From positions 154,354 through 218,353 of the forward strand of contig SJOL01003902.1 in NCBI GenBank assembly GCA_004794785.1: a stretch of DNA of 64,000 bases, in the 5' to 3' direction. This DNA comes from Opisthorchis felineus. Its lineage: Eukaryota > Platyhelminthes > Trematoda > Opisthorchiida > Opisthorchiidae. Below, piece by piece: positions 43,986 to 57,700 of this stretch (position 1 is the stretch's first letter; the number at the start of each line of letters is the position of its first letter). The notes below the pieces were generated by a model. The model was given only the letters and a program-made list of their open reading frames with translations, ran no database searches and was not told the DNA's origin. A program made the position numbers and the translations under genes.

Positions 43986-46900
43986 TAAAATCCTCCAAAC
44001 ACTCTGGAAAACTCAAAAGAATTATTTGTGGATGATAAAACAAACGGAAGATGAGCAATTGCTCATGGCCACAAGAAAGAGATGTCGCCTAGAGTGATTT
44101 GAAAACGATTGCCAAGTTCGGTGAAGAGAACATCCGCTATTTGCACAGTGATCTAATGAAACTACTTTCCATAACAGAGTAGTATGAGTGTTATGAGTGC
44201 ACAAAACGCTTTTGGATGAATAGGTGCCTTATGTGACGGATTTATCGGGAAACGAAGCCCCAATTAGGCCTTGCAAGTGTGACCAAGTGGCCGCGAACCA
44301 CGATCGATCGACCGGATTGGTGACGATGAAGCCAACCAATCAGAGTGATGTAGAAAAAATAACCAATAGTAGAACGCCTGGGATCACGAGGCTCTGACAG
44401 ACGGAAGCCAGTGATTAATGTGTGCCCCTTCTTTCCCCTGTTACAAACCATATATTTGTTCTGATTAATTTCACGTGAAGGCACGTGAAAGGGTACGTTG
44501 TAGTTAGCAGTGGACTGGCTTCTTGATCGAGTGGGACGCACAATGATGTAGCTCGAAAGCACAAACCGAATTCACAGTAAAGGAAAACAGTTTGGGCTAC
44601 TATGATCTCACTGATTCGCGAAACCTACAAACGTTTCAGTAGCTTGCGGCGAAGGTATGTGATGCTTCGCCCTTGCAGCATACCTTGCTTTTCTAATGGT
44701 ATAATCCCGTAATCCCTCTTGCATGTTGTTTTCTCCAACATTCTGAACTATTTGGGATACGGTATGTGGTTCTGTTATTGCTTCATCAGGCTTAAACAAA
44801 ATAGCGATGCAGACTGGGACACAAAAGCTGTATTGTCATCTTTCGATTTGGCAAGATACCGACAGGGTCACTAGACTACATTAGAATTGTCCATTCTTGG
44901 AGAACTTTTTTCCGTGGACCAAACCAAGAAGAGATTCTGAACTTGAACCTATTTCAGTTATCTGTCTTGGATACCGGGCACGGTTAAAACGCGCAATTGG
45001 ATAAAATCACATTGGCCGAACAGCTGGATTGATTGGTTCGGAACGCAAATTGCTACCTCGTTTTAGTTTTATTTTGTGCTCCAGTCTACTTTTTCTTTGA
45101 TGCGCTTCTTTGCGGTTGTGTTGACAGTGTGACCGATAGCTGAGGTTCTGGCCTGAGGATAATACCGACACAGTTAATCGTAGTAAAACTAATCCAAGAA
45201 TAAAAAACCTTACTCGATCGCCGAGTGCACGTAGACCAGTGGCAATCAAGTGGTCCCTAGATTATTAGTCCAGGCTTCACTCGGACACGTCAGTCCGAAA
45301 ATGCTAGCTAGCGTTTGACGAGGCTATGTCGGTAAATTATAATCGACAAAAGTGCTTAATAGATGTCGTTGGATTGCCTAGGATGTATGAAACGCCGAAA
45401 GTTTCCGTGCACCGGTTTATCCCTGGTTGAAGCTTTCGACTGACTGACCATGAGATAAAATGGGATGTGGTGCTTTGGGCTTCTTCGTTCCTGCTACCGC
45501 CGTATTGATTTCCTCTCAAAATAGCACGAACGTTCTGTTGAATGTTAGAATTATGGAAACAGAATGACTATCCTGGTCGTTTCCTATTCACTTTCCATAC
45601 ATTGTGTGAATTTCGTGTATTCGCGGAGTCTTAATACGATGGTAATGAAACCTTCCACCAGGACAAAAAAAGCTGGGACCTAATTGGTTGGTCTTCATGA
45701 AAATGAGTCACACGAATCAATGACTAGGGAGCCTGTAATGTGGGTTTCCCTTGGCGAATCGGTTTTGACTCGATCGTAGTTAAACCATGAAACTGATTTG
45801 TCTCTGGTGTGTTCTCGATTCACTCTAGACAATCCTAAATGCAAATAAGATATGCGGTTATGGCGTTGGAAACCAGAAGCTTTAGCAATCGTGCCATTTT
45901 ACTCAGTTGCCTAGGCAATTGTCTCGTATAGTTTGCAGGGCGACGGCAGAAATGCATGATACTAATAAATTACTGATCACTGTGAATAACCGGCATCGGG
46001 GACAGTCGTGGACGCACTAAGCGCCTGCGCACCGTCGATTGCTTCGGAAAGTCTGAGCTCAGCCAACCACCAAGCGAAAGCTCTTGGCGCCGACGTGGAT
46101 CGCCGGTCATACATGCGAAACCCCACCGCAGGTCGTCAGTCGGCCTAAACATGATAGTATGGCAGTGAGTAACGGCACCACTTGCTTGTCCATTACTGAG
46201 GTGCTGGCGTCATTCTCTAGTCCTTTTAAGTATAGAGTTAACTATCGCAATGATACAACTCATAATAGTGTGTCACCCTTTAGGCCAATAGAGCGTAATA
46301 TTTAAAAAATATATAACCAAACAATATAGCTGACAGAATCGCAGACCACGTGAAGAGTAGTCTGCGAACAGTATGGAAGAAGCCTCAAAAATACATGAGG
46401 TAACCTTGGGTTGGTTTCTGATCCTGTGAGCACTAGTCCTTGATGGTGCAACAGCACAACCTAACACGCTATTTGAAATATACGATAAGAATAAGCAGAG
46501 TAGCTCAGTGTTGTTACCTATTTCCATTATGTGCAAGAACGCCGCTTTTTTGAAGACAAGGGGCGATTATGGATAAGAGTGGTCGATGGTCGATAGGAAA
46601 GTGAAAATTACTGTCCACGCATCATCTTTAAAAACCTTAGTCTCGAAGACCTTCTTCATTTTCAGTCTGACTATAATACTGCCTTACAGTATTGCTTTGC
46701 CTTGTTGCTGTCTGTCCGACGATCGGTACAGAAGTGCCGCCTCAGTAATTCTCTCCAAATCGTCAGCCACTGAATGTCCAGGAGGTTTGGGGGCAAATTA
46801 CGTCAGTAACAAGAATGATACCAGAATATCTTTACGAGTTAGGAATTTTGCCTGACAGGATTAGGACCGATTCCATGTAAATTCCTTGTTCAATAACCAA

Positions 46901-47217
46901 TAATTCACTGGAGAAACTCGAATGTGCACACCGCAGTGGAAGTTTGCAAGTCCTAAGATTGACGGTACGATGCCTTGCACTTCTGGTAAATCATTAATAA
47001 CCGGCCAACCGATATCGCTGGCGTTCATGCTATCAGTTTCTATACAGATTGTCTGACGCAGTGTCGGTGTACGCATCTCGGATGTTTGCGATGGGCCAGC
47101 CCTAGTCACCTCTCTGTCCTAGTTCTTCCTCTCGTTTACATCATGAGGCATTTCAAATAAATTGATATTGTTGCGCGGCAGTGAAGCACAACTGTTCTAC
47201 GCCGGTGTCACTGCCAA

Positions 47218-47250
47218 CGGTGATGATGATGATGATGATGATGATGATGA
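47218..47250 (+). repeat. GAT trinucleotide microsatellite
   Basis: About ten GAT/ATG units. By analogy with 37822 it may be the end of another LINE, but no LINE coding tail was recognised just upstream. Confidence 0.75.
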
Positions 47251-48541
47251 CATAATCACTTATTGTGACCCCATTTGAGTCCGGTCTCCGACCGGTTTTG
47301 TCCAAGACACATTTTCCTCAGATTTGAATGACTCATATTGCTGACTGTGAATCCATAATCTTTGCTGTTCTTCAGCCCTTGTGGCAGGTGAATTGTCCAT
47401 GATGAAGCTGTGTTGATCAGATGACAGTTGATCCTTTCGCCGAGCTTGGCAACCGGCTTACAAATGCTTCGTCATCACGGGAGAAGACATCGTCAGTTCA
47501 TGGTTGGGTGGGTGACAAAGTCTCCTCACGTGGTGACAAAATGTTTGCAAGCCACTTACCAGGCTTGGGGAACAGACCAATTGCTATCTGATCAACGGTC
47601 AATTAGTCTACCCTAGCTACCAACAACTGGATGCATTATCAATAATGGAACTGTCACCCATGTATGCGGTTACAGAAGCCAGCACACGAAGCACAGTATC
47701 TATCCTCTGCATACTACTGTCTACCTAGCAGTAACTATTGATGTTACCCGGGCTGAATAGTTGACCCATGTGAGCACCGCAACATTCCTTAGGCGCCTAT
47801 TTTATCCACGTCTATGATGTTGAACTCAGAGTAACAAGTCTTCGGAGCAAAACCTCTCGACATAAAACTGTCCTTCTAATCCGTTGCACGCGGTCATAGC
47901 TCTTCTGTGAACGTCTCAAAAGGTTGGATAAAATCTGGCTTTAAATCATTCGTTGCTCCAATAGAGTTGGTGCCATTTGCAATTGAAGGTGACAAGACAC
48001 ATGTGAGATGAAATCCCAGACTGGCACAAATTAACGACCTGAAGTTTCGAGGATCTTCCCCATCCGACAGCTTCAGTCTCATCCAAATCTTCATTGTGTG
48101 AGCTCTACTCTTACAGCCGGTACCTCGCAATCAGAACGAGAACATCTTCCTTCATATGGCTTGCGGTAACACAAAAGAAACCTACGCAAGCATGAAGATG
48201 TAGTTCAGGTTGAGGGGAAGCATACGGGGGTCTCACGTTCGAAAGCCGCTTTGCGCTCAGTTGAGTGCCAGATCACTTTAAGTGCTTTTCTGAGCGACAA
48301 CACTAAAGGATATCTCCCTAGCCAAAGTGGGGAAAATCTTGCGTTACCAGGTTAAAACACCACTGGCTGCCGGCCACCGTTCTGATAATCCGTGTACATG
48401 TTCTTTCAGAACTAAACACGTAAACCGTTCAACTCTCCGACCAACGGGCTAAAAACAAACTTGAGTTTCTGCCTCCGATGATATATTTATGTATTTATGT
48501 ATTTCCACATCCAAAGTATATGTATAGATGTAAGTATCATG

Positions 48542-48731
48542 TTATACCATTTCTGTTCGTACGGGGTCCTGACATGTCGGCTGTGTAATGAAGTTATAAC
48601 TAGGACGTTTTATTGCCTGCTGCATAGTTCCGTCAGAAAAGTAAAAACATTCTGGTTGATAAACGGAAAAGTACGCGATGCCGACCGCATAAGCTGTGAG
48701 TGTCCTGGTCCTCTTCAAGCAGCCGCAAAAT
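48542..48731 (-). CDS. PLA2-C C-terminal exon and stop
   Basis: Minus-strand acceptor TTTTATTCATCTAG precedes 48731; TAA occupies 48544-48542; 190 nt. It encodes FCGCLKRTRTLTAYAVG, AYFSVYQPECF and PTCQDPVRTEMV. The active-site Tyr is kept. Confidence 0.9.
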
Positions 48732-51700
48732 CTAGATGAATAAAAATGGACTAGATGCATCACATCTGAGTAGATATATATGTCTAAAGACCGTGAATTG
48801 AAAAAATGGGAGACTTTGCCATCTACAAGGCGGATTCATTTCATAAATAATAAATCTTCTGTAGCCTAGTGGTGCGCAAAGTTTTTCGGGTTCGAACCCA
48901 GCCCCAGTGAAACGCCTGTACAGTGACTGATGGATGTCATATAGCCATGAACTTCTAATTTTGGCTAACTTCTAACATCAAAAATTGGGCGGCATCACGT
49001 GAACGTAGAGCGAAAACGAAGTGGACAAAGAGGCAGTTATGACTGAACTACACTGTTAAAACTGGTTGAATAACAGGCCAAAGTTATCTGTGGTGACTTG
49101 CAAAAAAGTAATTGCTCTGAGACTTTTTACGCATTGAACGGCACGAGACAGGATGGAAATTTTTTAGTTGAGACTCCTTCTTGTAAGTGAAACCATTCAT
49201 GAAGCACTGTACAGCTGTTTCGTCCTTGTTGTTGGGAATCATCGGCAGTAGAGAGTTTTGAACCTGTGACCTTCCGGCCAGTGGTTGAACCCTTCACAAC
49301 TTGGCCACGATCGGGTGGTCAGTAACGTGATTAGCTTTCACTTAGACAGCACACAACGCCACTCATTTGTCAATCGCAGTGACGTATTGACCGACTCCCA
49401 GAGTGACGACTTCTCAGACTGTGGGCTTACGTATCGCACGAAATACTACTTTGTTTTCCGAACGCTATACTTCGTCTAATTGAGAGTTAGCTACATTGTT
49501 GCTCATTGCTCGTGGCCGAATAGTTTAGTCTTGATGCGAGTTCCATTCATCCTACATATTCATGCGATGCGCACCGCCGAGGATTCCCCATGAGGATAAG
49601 GCAGCCATACAGTGCTTCTCGTCCTCTCAGCATAAGTTGACGTTTCATATCGAACGAATTCTGGACTAAAAATCTTCAAAACTCCTCACACTACAAAAAT
49701 GATTTATTGGAAACTTGGATCCAAGACATTCAGGCAACATATACAGAAGATTTAAACGCAAATTCCCTTTTTTTGAGTTTCTGGCTTCAGGCTGATGCAG
49801 CTGTTGTAAAGTGAAACTTCGGTACAGTGTGCTCCACTGATCAGTTAGTTCGGAAAACTGGGTAGCTACGCACTGAAGGCGATAGCTTTGATGCGCGAAC
49901 GCAACTGACCACGTGACTGAGCCATGTCTCCCCGTGTCATCAACCATTGGTGAGTTGTGTCCTGGGGTCCGCATCCATGGAGGCGACAGATGTCAACCCA
50001 AATAAGTGTACTGTTTAGCGCTTTCATACTTCATCGTCAGGTCATACACTGTCCACCTCTTGCTCACTTCCACTCAACACATGCCTGGGCAAAAAGAACT
50101 CTGCGGGAAAGACGGTCCTCTGGGATACGAAGTACATGTCCTAACCAGCCTAACCTATGAAGCGTGAGTAGATCATCCATCGCGGAGAGGTTCCTTTTCT
50201 CATAAAACCATTTGGCGTACCTCGGCATTGCTAATCTGATGTTCTCACCAGATCCGGCTTCGGGTAGTCAGGCACTGGCAACTCTCGCGCATCCGCTGCT
50301 CTTAGCGGCCGCGTTTCTGATCCATAAAGCAGTATGAATGCCTACAGGTTCCTTCATTCCAACCCAGAAAACTGGCCGTTTGCCTTGTTCGACTCTTTCC
50401 TTGTAGACCGTCTGTGTCCTTGACTCGTCAGATAGACTCCTTGGAATACCAGATCACATCCATCGTTCCAAGCCGGTTCCAGCCAAGCACATTCTCGTGA
50501 TACCCCTCAAATGCAGATAATCACAGTGCTGACACTGTATAAAGCAACTTGTTAGTGAGCATAAGAACAGTGCAAATTCAGCCTCCATGGAGGTGCTTGA
50601 AAAGCTACCGATAGGAGCCGATGGGTACTCAGGGTACTTTCTATGCGACTGTCGTAGATGATGAGCATAGTGTTCACTAAAGAGAACCGGGAAGCACCCG
50701 ACCTTGAGGCGGAAACATCTGGGGTGAAAGCTATTTAATGAAGGCACTCAATCAACTTAATTTTAGCTCTAGTCTTACGACTACTCGAATGCTCGTCGAA
50801 TATCATTTGCAGACTTGACGACGTAGATAGGTAGATTTCTTTTCATGCGTTAACAGTAACTTCTGATATAAACTCGACAAGGAGCGTTCGGACAGGCTAT
50901 GTAACCCGGGGCACAGCGATCGATCGGGCCTTATGATACATGGGTTTTGATGTTCTTGGACGCTTACAGTTTACAAATCGGAGATGTTCGGCAATTCAGC
51001 GTCGCAGATCTCGCTCAGCGAAGTAGTACTCAAGTGCGAAAAACGACCACCGATTGTGCGTTCATATTTCTGCCAGAACTTTCATCGGTAAGCGATGCAT
51101 CTGTTTTGGCGAGGAATATGTAGGTTGGACATGATCTTCTGGAGCGTACGTTCAGCCGAACTAAGCATCGGGGACAGTTAGGACGCAGCTGCCTGATGAA
51201 AGCATTGATAGGTTATGCAACCGTTTTCGTTATCCTCAACCTCCACATATTCATCTACGACATCAACAAACATGTGACAGAACTAAGCAAATACATGAAG
51301 ATTTTGGTCGCTGTAAGGGAGTACTGTACGAGAAAATAGGTCTCTGTAAGGGGTTGTGAGGATGGGGGCCTTTAACAATATAAGAATTAGGGAAGATCCC
51401 TAGAATGCGTTCCACAGAATGGTCACTGGCGTAGTTTGCTAAAGTTTCGGTCATATTTCTCGCCTATTCATAAATTTAATTCCGGGAAACTTCCCAATAC
51501 TCATTTTTAGCATTTTTTGGATACTACTCACTCCAAGTCACATGAACAATGAAGCATTGCCCCTTTGTGCGTGTTTTCGATTCCGTATTTTGTTTCACCC
51601 GGTTTGATAGTGTAAGAACATATGTCGTGGTCGTAACAACACTGGTCCGTTTTCCGAGCAAGCCCCAACGATTTATTCGGGTTTGCAACATTACCTATGG

Positions 51701-54700
51701 AAAAACAGAAAGAAATTTGAACGATTCTTACAAACCTGCAACAAATTTCATGACAGAGTTCGTGACAATATATGAAACCGCCCAAATATTCTATCGTGCC
51801 TCCCCCCTCGTCAGTAGAATTGAAAAAAAACTGAGTCCAGAAAGCGGTCAATTCAGGCAAGAATCAATTCCAGACTTCACATGAACATCAGGTTGACGGA
51901 AAGTCGGAGACTGCGCCTAACTGATGAGCCTCAAGAAGGGCCAAACCTGGTCGTGGGCTGTCGAAGGATTTTCTGCAACCTTGTGAGTAGGTTCCTTTAT
52001 AAAAATATACTGCGATATGTCAAATATCACACCAACTGAAACATGAGGTGGCCTTCGTGCAGCACATCCAGTTGAAGAATATCTTCAACGAGAGATTCAG
52101 TTGAGTCTCCCGTGAAAACCCAGTTGAGATACTAATTAATGTATTGTCGAAATCCTTCCAGTTTGCAAAGCAATTTTCTTTACTTTGCTGGAATGCTTGT
52201 ATGATAATTCGTATGTCAGTTCCTCATTCCTGCTTCGGCGCAACCCCAAACTCCGTTTCGGGGACACAGGGGTTCGCATCAATGTACACTCCCTGATAGA
52301 GTACTCCTCAAGATCTCCCTTAAGTGGCCTACAAGCTGGTCAGTTCAGCACTCCATTGAAACAAAGTGGATTTCAAGCCCTGATGACTTGATAGATGAGA
52401 ATCACTGTACTCTGTTGTACAAATGTTACAGCTTCCTGTCTAACAGTGGGAGATGTAACTGCGTGTAAGGAGCAAAGCCTCATCGTCTGTTCAGGACTTC
52501 CAAAATGAGAGGAATAGTACCCGATCGAAGCTGTTGTCTTACGTTCCAGGTGTCACGTCAGTAACACTTTTCTGTCCTTCTTCATCGACATGGAAGGTCA
52601 ATCGTAGACCGATGAAGATTTGGGTCTGTCACTAACTCCAGGTTATAGGAGATTCAGCTCCAGAGTCTGTGCAATCCACCCCCTTTTGTCCCGGCACTTC
52701 AAAATAATTGCCGATTTGTGCATCTTGAACGAGTCTTGCGGTTTCGCCTAATGTCATCACTGTTCTCCTGGACTGGATGCTTCCACAGGTGACTTGAAGG
52801 CATCCCAAATTTAGAATACGAACCAACTAGCATTGTTGAAGGGTTAATGGGATGCTGATTCCTACAGCCAGAAGTTGGAATAATAAAACCGGTCACTCTT
52901 TGATAGACAAATGGGACAGTTGAGCGCAAGAAATCAGAGATAATCGTCTAACTGTCTTCGGCACTGTCGCCCTATCAACCAGACAGCAAGTTGAGTGATT
53001 GTCCAATTTTGTTTCACCCATTTTGAACCATTCAAACAAAATGATAATGTTATTAATTGATTCCTGTTTGGCTCTGTCATCTGTTGAACAGAGATAACTC
53101 AGTTCCATCCACTCACGATGGAAAACACGCTTGATCCCGTAAATTCGTCATTGGGTCCACTGGGCTATTCGGAGAATCGAGCAATACTCAGGCACACATT
53201 CCGAACGACACTTACGTGTCCACTTGCTCACTAAACCTGCTGGAAGCCGAGTGCTTTTGGATATCTGGTCACTTTTAGGGGTCGTAGTGCTAAAGGTAAT
53301 CATGGACACCACCTGTCGTCAAATTTCCCCGACATTGGCCGTTAAAACGAACTTTCTATTGAGTGGCCCAAAAAGGCACCCCCGTCAGCTGTGGCTTAAT
53401 ATCTGATCGTTACAGGCGGACCCCCACAGGACGTGGCCTCAAGCGGCTTTTCTCAGAGGATACATCTGACCGAAAGACTTATTGGTCATAACACACCTGC
53501 ATACGTGAAAGATGTATTCAGCGTGAGCTAGACTGGTGTTTGTAACTGCTTAAATGCACAAAATCTTGTAAAAGTATAAACTTTTAGGTGGAATGACAGA
53601 AGCACTCCGGATTGCCCTCAGTGTTCCCAAGTATCGTTCAAAACTAGCCTGACAGTTCATTACCAAAATAGACTGAATCGATCATAGTCAGGCTTCAAAA
53701 ACGATCATTGTGCGGTCAACTCAGTCAGCGCGAATCAGCTGGCCCATGATGAATCTGCCAACAACAGCTACTTAGGTCATATGACTTGAGTGCCACTTAA
53801 CCTATGGCCAGTCTGAATACTATCTGTGCTTCTACGCGATTAGACTCATTTTAGCTTGTTTTTGCACAGTTTTAAAAGTCAGTTGAAATATTGGGGGGGG
53901 GGTTACCTGCTCATTTGAGTGCATGTTCCAGAAAATCATTGTCCTTCGATTCCAGTCAACTCCGAACGCGCTGAAGTTTATTGTAATTCAGGGTATAAAG
54001 ACACCTGACATCAACCGTTATCCAAAAAAAAGGAATGCAGCACAACTATGTGCATTTGCAAGAAGGTCTTGCAGTAACTTCAATCTAACTAGCAGCGTCT
54101 TACACCTGGACCACTTTGAGGACACTCCTCGTATTCATGAGTGCTATTTCATAAAATCGGTTGCACTGAGATGCACGATACAAACCGATTTTTCGATAGT
54201 CTTTATTTGGCCGCCTTCGTCAAATCCAGCATATATGAACGAGTCCGAAGTCATTCTCACAAATGCTCTCAAGATTACGCCACTAAAAGAGGTGGGGGAC
54301 TTCTACAAATGACTGACGTCCATTGCGGCCGTTCGCTACGGTTTGTACAACCCCGTCGCCAAGTTTTTCGTATTCCTTATTACACTTGATCGTGAATTGA
54401 AAAATCTGGATTTAGCTTGATCAGTCAACTACAGCTCTACTTATAATTCTGTGCAAAGAGAAGCACCATATAGTATGTTGGACGGATGATTCACTTAGTT
54501 GAGATGCATACTTAGCGAGATATGCTCACGAAACGTTGAACTCCAACAGACCGCATAACCCACACGACGCTTATCTGTCTGTGTTGACCGTCTAAATGTT
54601 CAACCTTCTAGGCAGGAGGTCGTGGGTTCGATACCCTCCGGAGTTTCGTCAGATGCGCGCTGATGATGATTCCCAATAAGGATGAAACGGCTATACGGGG

Positions 54701-57700
54701 CTTCTCGGAGTTTCAGCGTCGACTGACTTCAGTTATGGGAAGAAATCTTCATAAAAATACCTGAATCTCCTTATACTTCCAACAAAGAGTTGCGTATTAT
54801 CTAGCTGAGCGAACACTTACTGGGGCCACAGTAGTTTGTATTAGGCATCCGCAGGGCACTGAACAGTTTGTCGTCAATTCGGTCAGTCAGATTGGCAAGC
54901 CAGTTTTTGTCCAAGAAACTTCCATCTTGAAACAGACGACAAGTGAATAACAGAGATGCGATGGAGAAGATAGTGAATTCAGGAACGGTGGTGCTTATGC
55001 TGAAAAGAAAAAAACCAGGTGTTGGAATACGAATGAAAAAGTTAGTTTTCTGGTCAATGAATTACTCTAAAGCTCCGTTTGCAGTGAACGCTTTCAGAGC
55101 AGAAAGCAAATTTTTCGTCTATCAGGATGCAAGGTTACACGACTCGGTACAAACCTTCCATCTTTGAAAGATCTCTTAAGAAACTCGAGAGGTACTCAAG
55201 TCCTACTCCGACAAACAAGGTCACATTGACCACAGTCCTGGACAGTAGCTCCTCACCTCCAAAACTCCGTCGGTTTAAACCATTTGTACGGGCGAACGAC
55301 GACAATGGGATAAACAAATTGTGGGCTTTTATGGCACTCTGTCGACAAACAAAGCAAGAAAACGGACACACCATCAGTCGGAGAATAAATCTTCACTAAA
55401 TGACGGAACTACTCCTGGTTCGGTTGAGTTTTGTCCAAATATGAGGAGGCAAGTACCAACGAGGAAAGATTTAAGGTTATCTTTCCAGATACTTTTTCAT
55501 TGTATCCCCCAGTCTTATGTGTGAGGGGCTGTGCAGGAGTCAATTCACACAGCTCACAGAGAGTGGAAAGTTGAGGGTAAGTGAGCAACACATGTTTCAT
55601 TTGGCATTGCGGATCTATCTGTGCATGCCAACTTCAACCTTGTGAAGATCTCCGAGCATCTTTCAGGCTGGATGACCTATCATATACCGGATTTACGGAG
55701 CTGAACGCTGTCGCCAAAACTCACCCTTCGGCTGTCTCATCCACTCCGGTTTGTGTCTTGACAACGCAAAAATAGCTGCATGATTTTCATCCAAGCTACT
55801 TTGAAGCTGATAATGCTTCATCCATTTTCTGGATTTATGGTTCCCTCCTCTTTTCGCCCTAAACTAGACCATTTAAATTATCTATAATACCCTGACTGCG
55901 GGTGACTCGAAAACTGACAAAGGGTCTCAGCAACATATAGGATGGACAAAGCTTCTAGAAAGGAATCGAAGTAAACTGAACAAGGCTCTTATGGAGTCCA
56001 AACTGCCCGAATAACTGTGTTGGATAACGTGGACTGCTATATGAACATATGAAGACCAAAAGACGAAAGATGTTGTTATTATATACCGGACCGGTGGACG
56101 AACGGTTGGCCCTGGATGGGTTATGACTAGAGAGGGACTTTTTTCGGCTTTTTCAGAGGTTGTAGATATTGAGGGCAGAACCTGACCAGCTTGTTCGCCG
56201 ATGAGCAGAATCTCGGCTGTGACAGTTCATCCTGCTTACCACATGAGGACAAGAATCAAGAACCAAGACTGAAATCACTTTAAAATACATGGTAAAAGCG
56301 ACGCTTTAATGAATACGTTGCTATCAAAACTAGAGACGAACCAGTGAGTCAGCATTGGAAGTAGGACTGCAAATCTTGGGGGAATGGTCCCTCTGGCCAT
56401 GAAACGTGTACGTAACGAATAACGACTTGACATGCCTTCTGAAAATACGCTGCCTATACGGCCAAATCAGCAGCCTACAGCGAAAAAACCACCCTCGAGT
56501 GTGTGGTCACTTGGTAATCAACAGAAACTATGTGGTTACAAGCTATCAGACACAAAACCTCATTTGCAGGGAAATTTTGAAAAGGTGAACACCCTACAGC
56601 ATCCTCTTGAGTCTTCTCGGATGTTGTCTGAACGTCTGAACTTGTTGAACAAACACTATAAAATGGTGTAATAATTTCACCAGACGCACGCACAGCCCTT
56701 CAAATTAACTTGAGCAGGTGCTACTCGCTCGCTTCATCAGTAGTATAAGCCGTCACACCGGTTTAGAGGGAATCGCATGAGCTATCGTTTAAACGCAGTC
56801 GAGGCTGCAATTGCGTCCTCATTGCGTGCATCCTATCAATCAATCAGTTAAGTGCGACATCTCCTCAGCTTGCCTAAATACCGTGGTTCGAAGGCACTGC
56901 AGTGTAAACCTGCAGCCAAAAAGCATGATGCCCCAAAACTGAAATCTACCTTCTGATTAAACCAAAATATCCTCTTTGGTTCTACACCTTGAAGCCAACA
57001 ATTTACAACCATTTAGGAGGGTGAGGTATTGTTCTTTGCTGGAAAAATTACTGCCAAGCCCTCTTTCGCGATCTGTGTAGGCGTTCATATTCATGCTGTA
57101 TGGAGGACTGACATTTTGGGGATCATGTATGTGTGAGATGTGTGAAATGACTGCTTCAGCACGATACAAAGAAGAAACTGTGGGAGTCACTATATCTAAC
57201 TCAAGATTTGAATGCTTGAAGAGGCCTGAAAACAGCATGGAATTATTTATATATATGTAACACACTATTCATAAAGTTGCTGAAGTAACTTTGACAGCCC
57301 ACGACTGGTTTCGCTCTTCTTGAGGCCTATCAGATGGGCACAATCTCCCAGTTCCCGTCAACCTTATGTTTTACTTGAACCCAAATTTTACAAAGTTAGC
57401 GAAATACTCTCATTTGTACGTCAATTTGGCTTTAACGAGAGATTCATCTTAATCCTAACTCAACCTCGACTGCGTTTCGCACTGCGCCACCCCGATGAGC
57501 CCCAACAAGGCGAAACCGGCAGTGGGCTGCCGGAGAGATTTCAGCCACCTTGTGAATAAGGAGGATGGTTTCTTGGTAGCATTCGCCACAGGAACGTTTG
57601 CACCGCCGTTGGATGTACTCGGCGTGTGGTGAATCATCAGACCACCGTCCTTGCCAGGCTGATTGGACGTTGCGATTCATCGGTCGCTTGCTGTCTAGAT

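Larger units (their letters stand above)
43135..48541. other. Intergenic region between convergent PLA2-B and PLA2-C
   Basis: Holds an RTE-like LINE end at 43635 and a (GAT)n run at 47218-47250. No hammerhead repeat and no recognised exon. The 3' UTRs of both genes must lie at its ends, but no AATAAA was seen close to either stop. Confidence 0.45.
48732..51531 (-). other. PLA2-C last intron
   Basis: Contains SINEs at 49180 (minus) and 49480 (plus) and an RTE-like LINE end at 49775-50390. A tRNA-like stretch CTGTAGCCTAGTGGTGCG...GGGTTCGAACCC at 48857-48900 is another SINE head. No gene recognised in 50390-51500. Confidence 0.5.
51695..54820 (-). other. PLA2-C intron between linker and catalytic exons
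   Basis: Holds a family (i) repeat at 51880 and a family (ii) SINE starting at 54560, plus a short poly-G run near 53893. Frames at 52632-53108 and 53923-54389 have no recognised motif. Confidence 0.45.

Noticed and set aside
48857..48905. tRNA-like sequence with GGGTTCGAACCC
   Set aside because: Does not fold into a closed cloverleaf; more likely a SINE head than a tRNA gene. The same holds for the other B-box-like sites.
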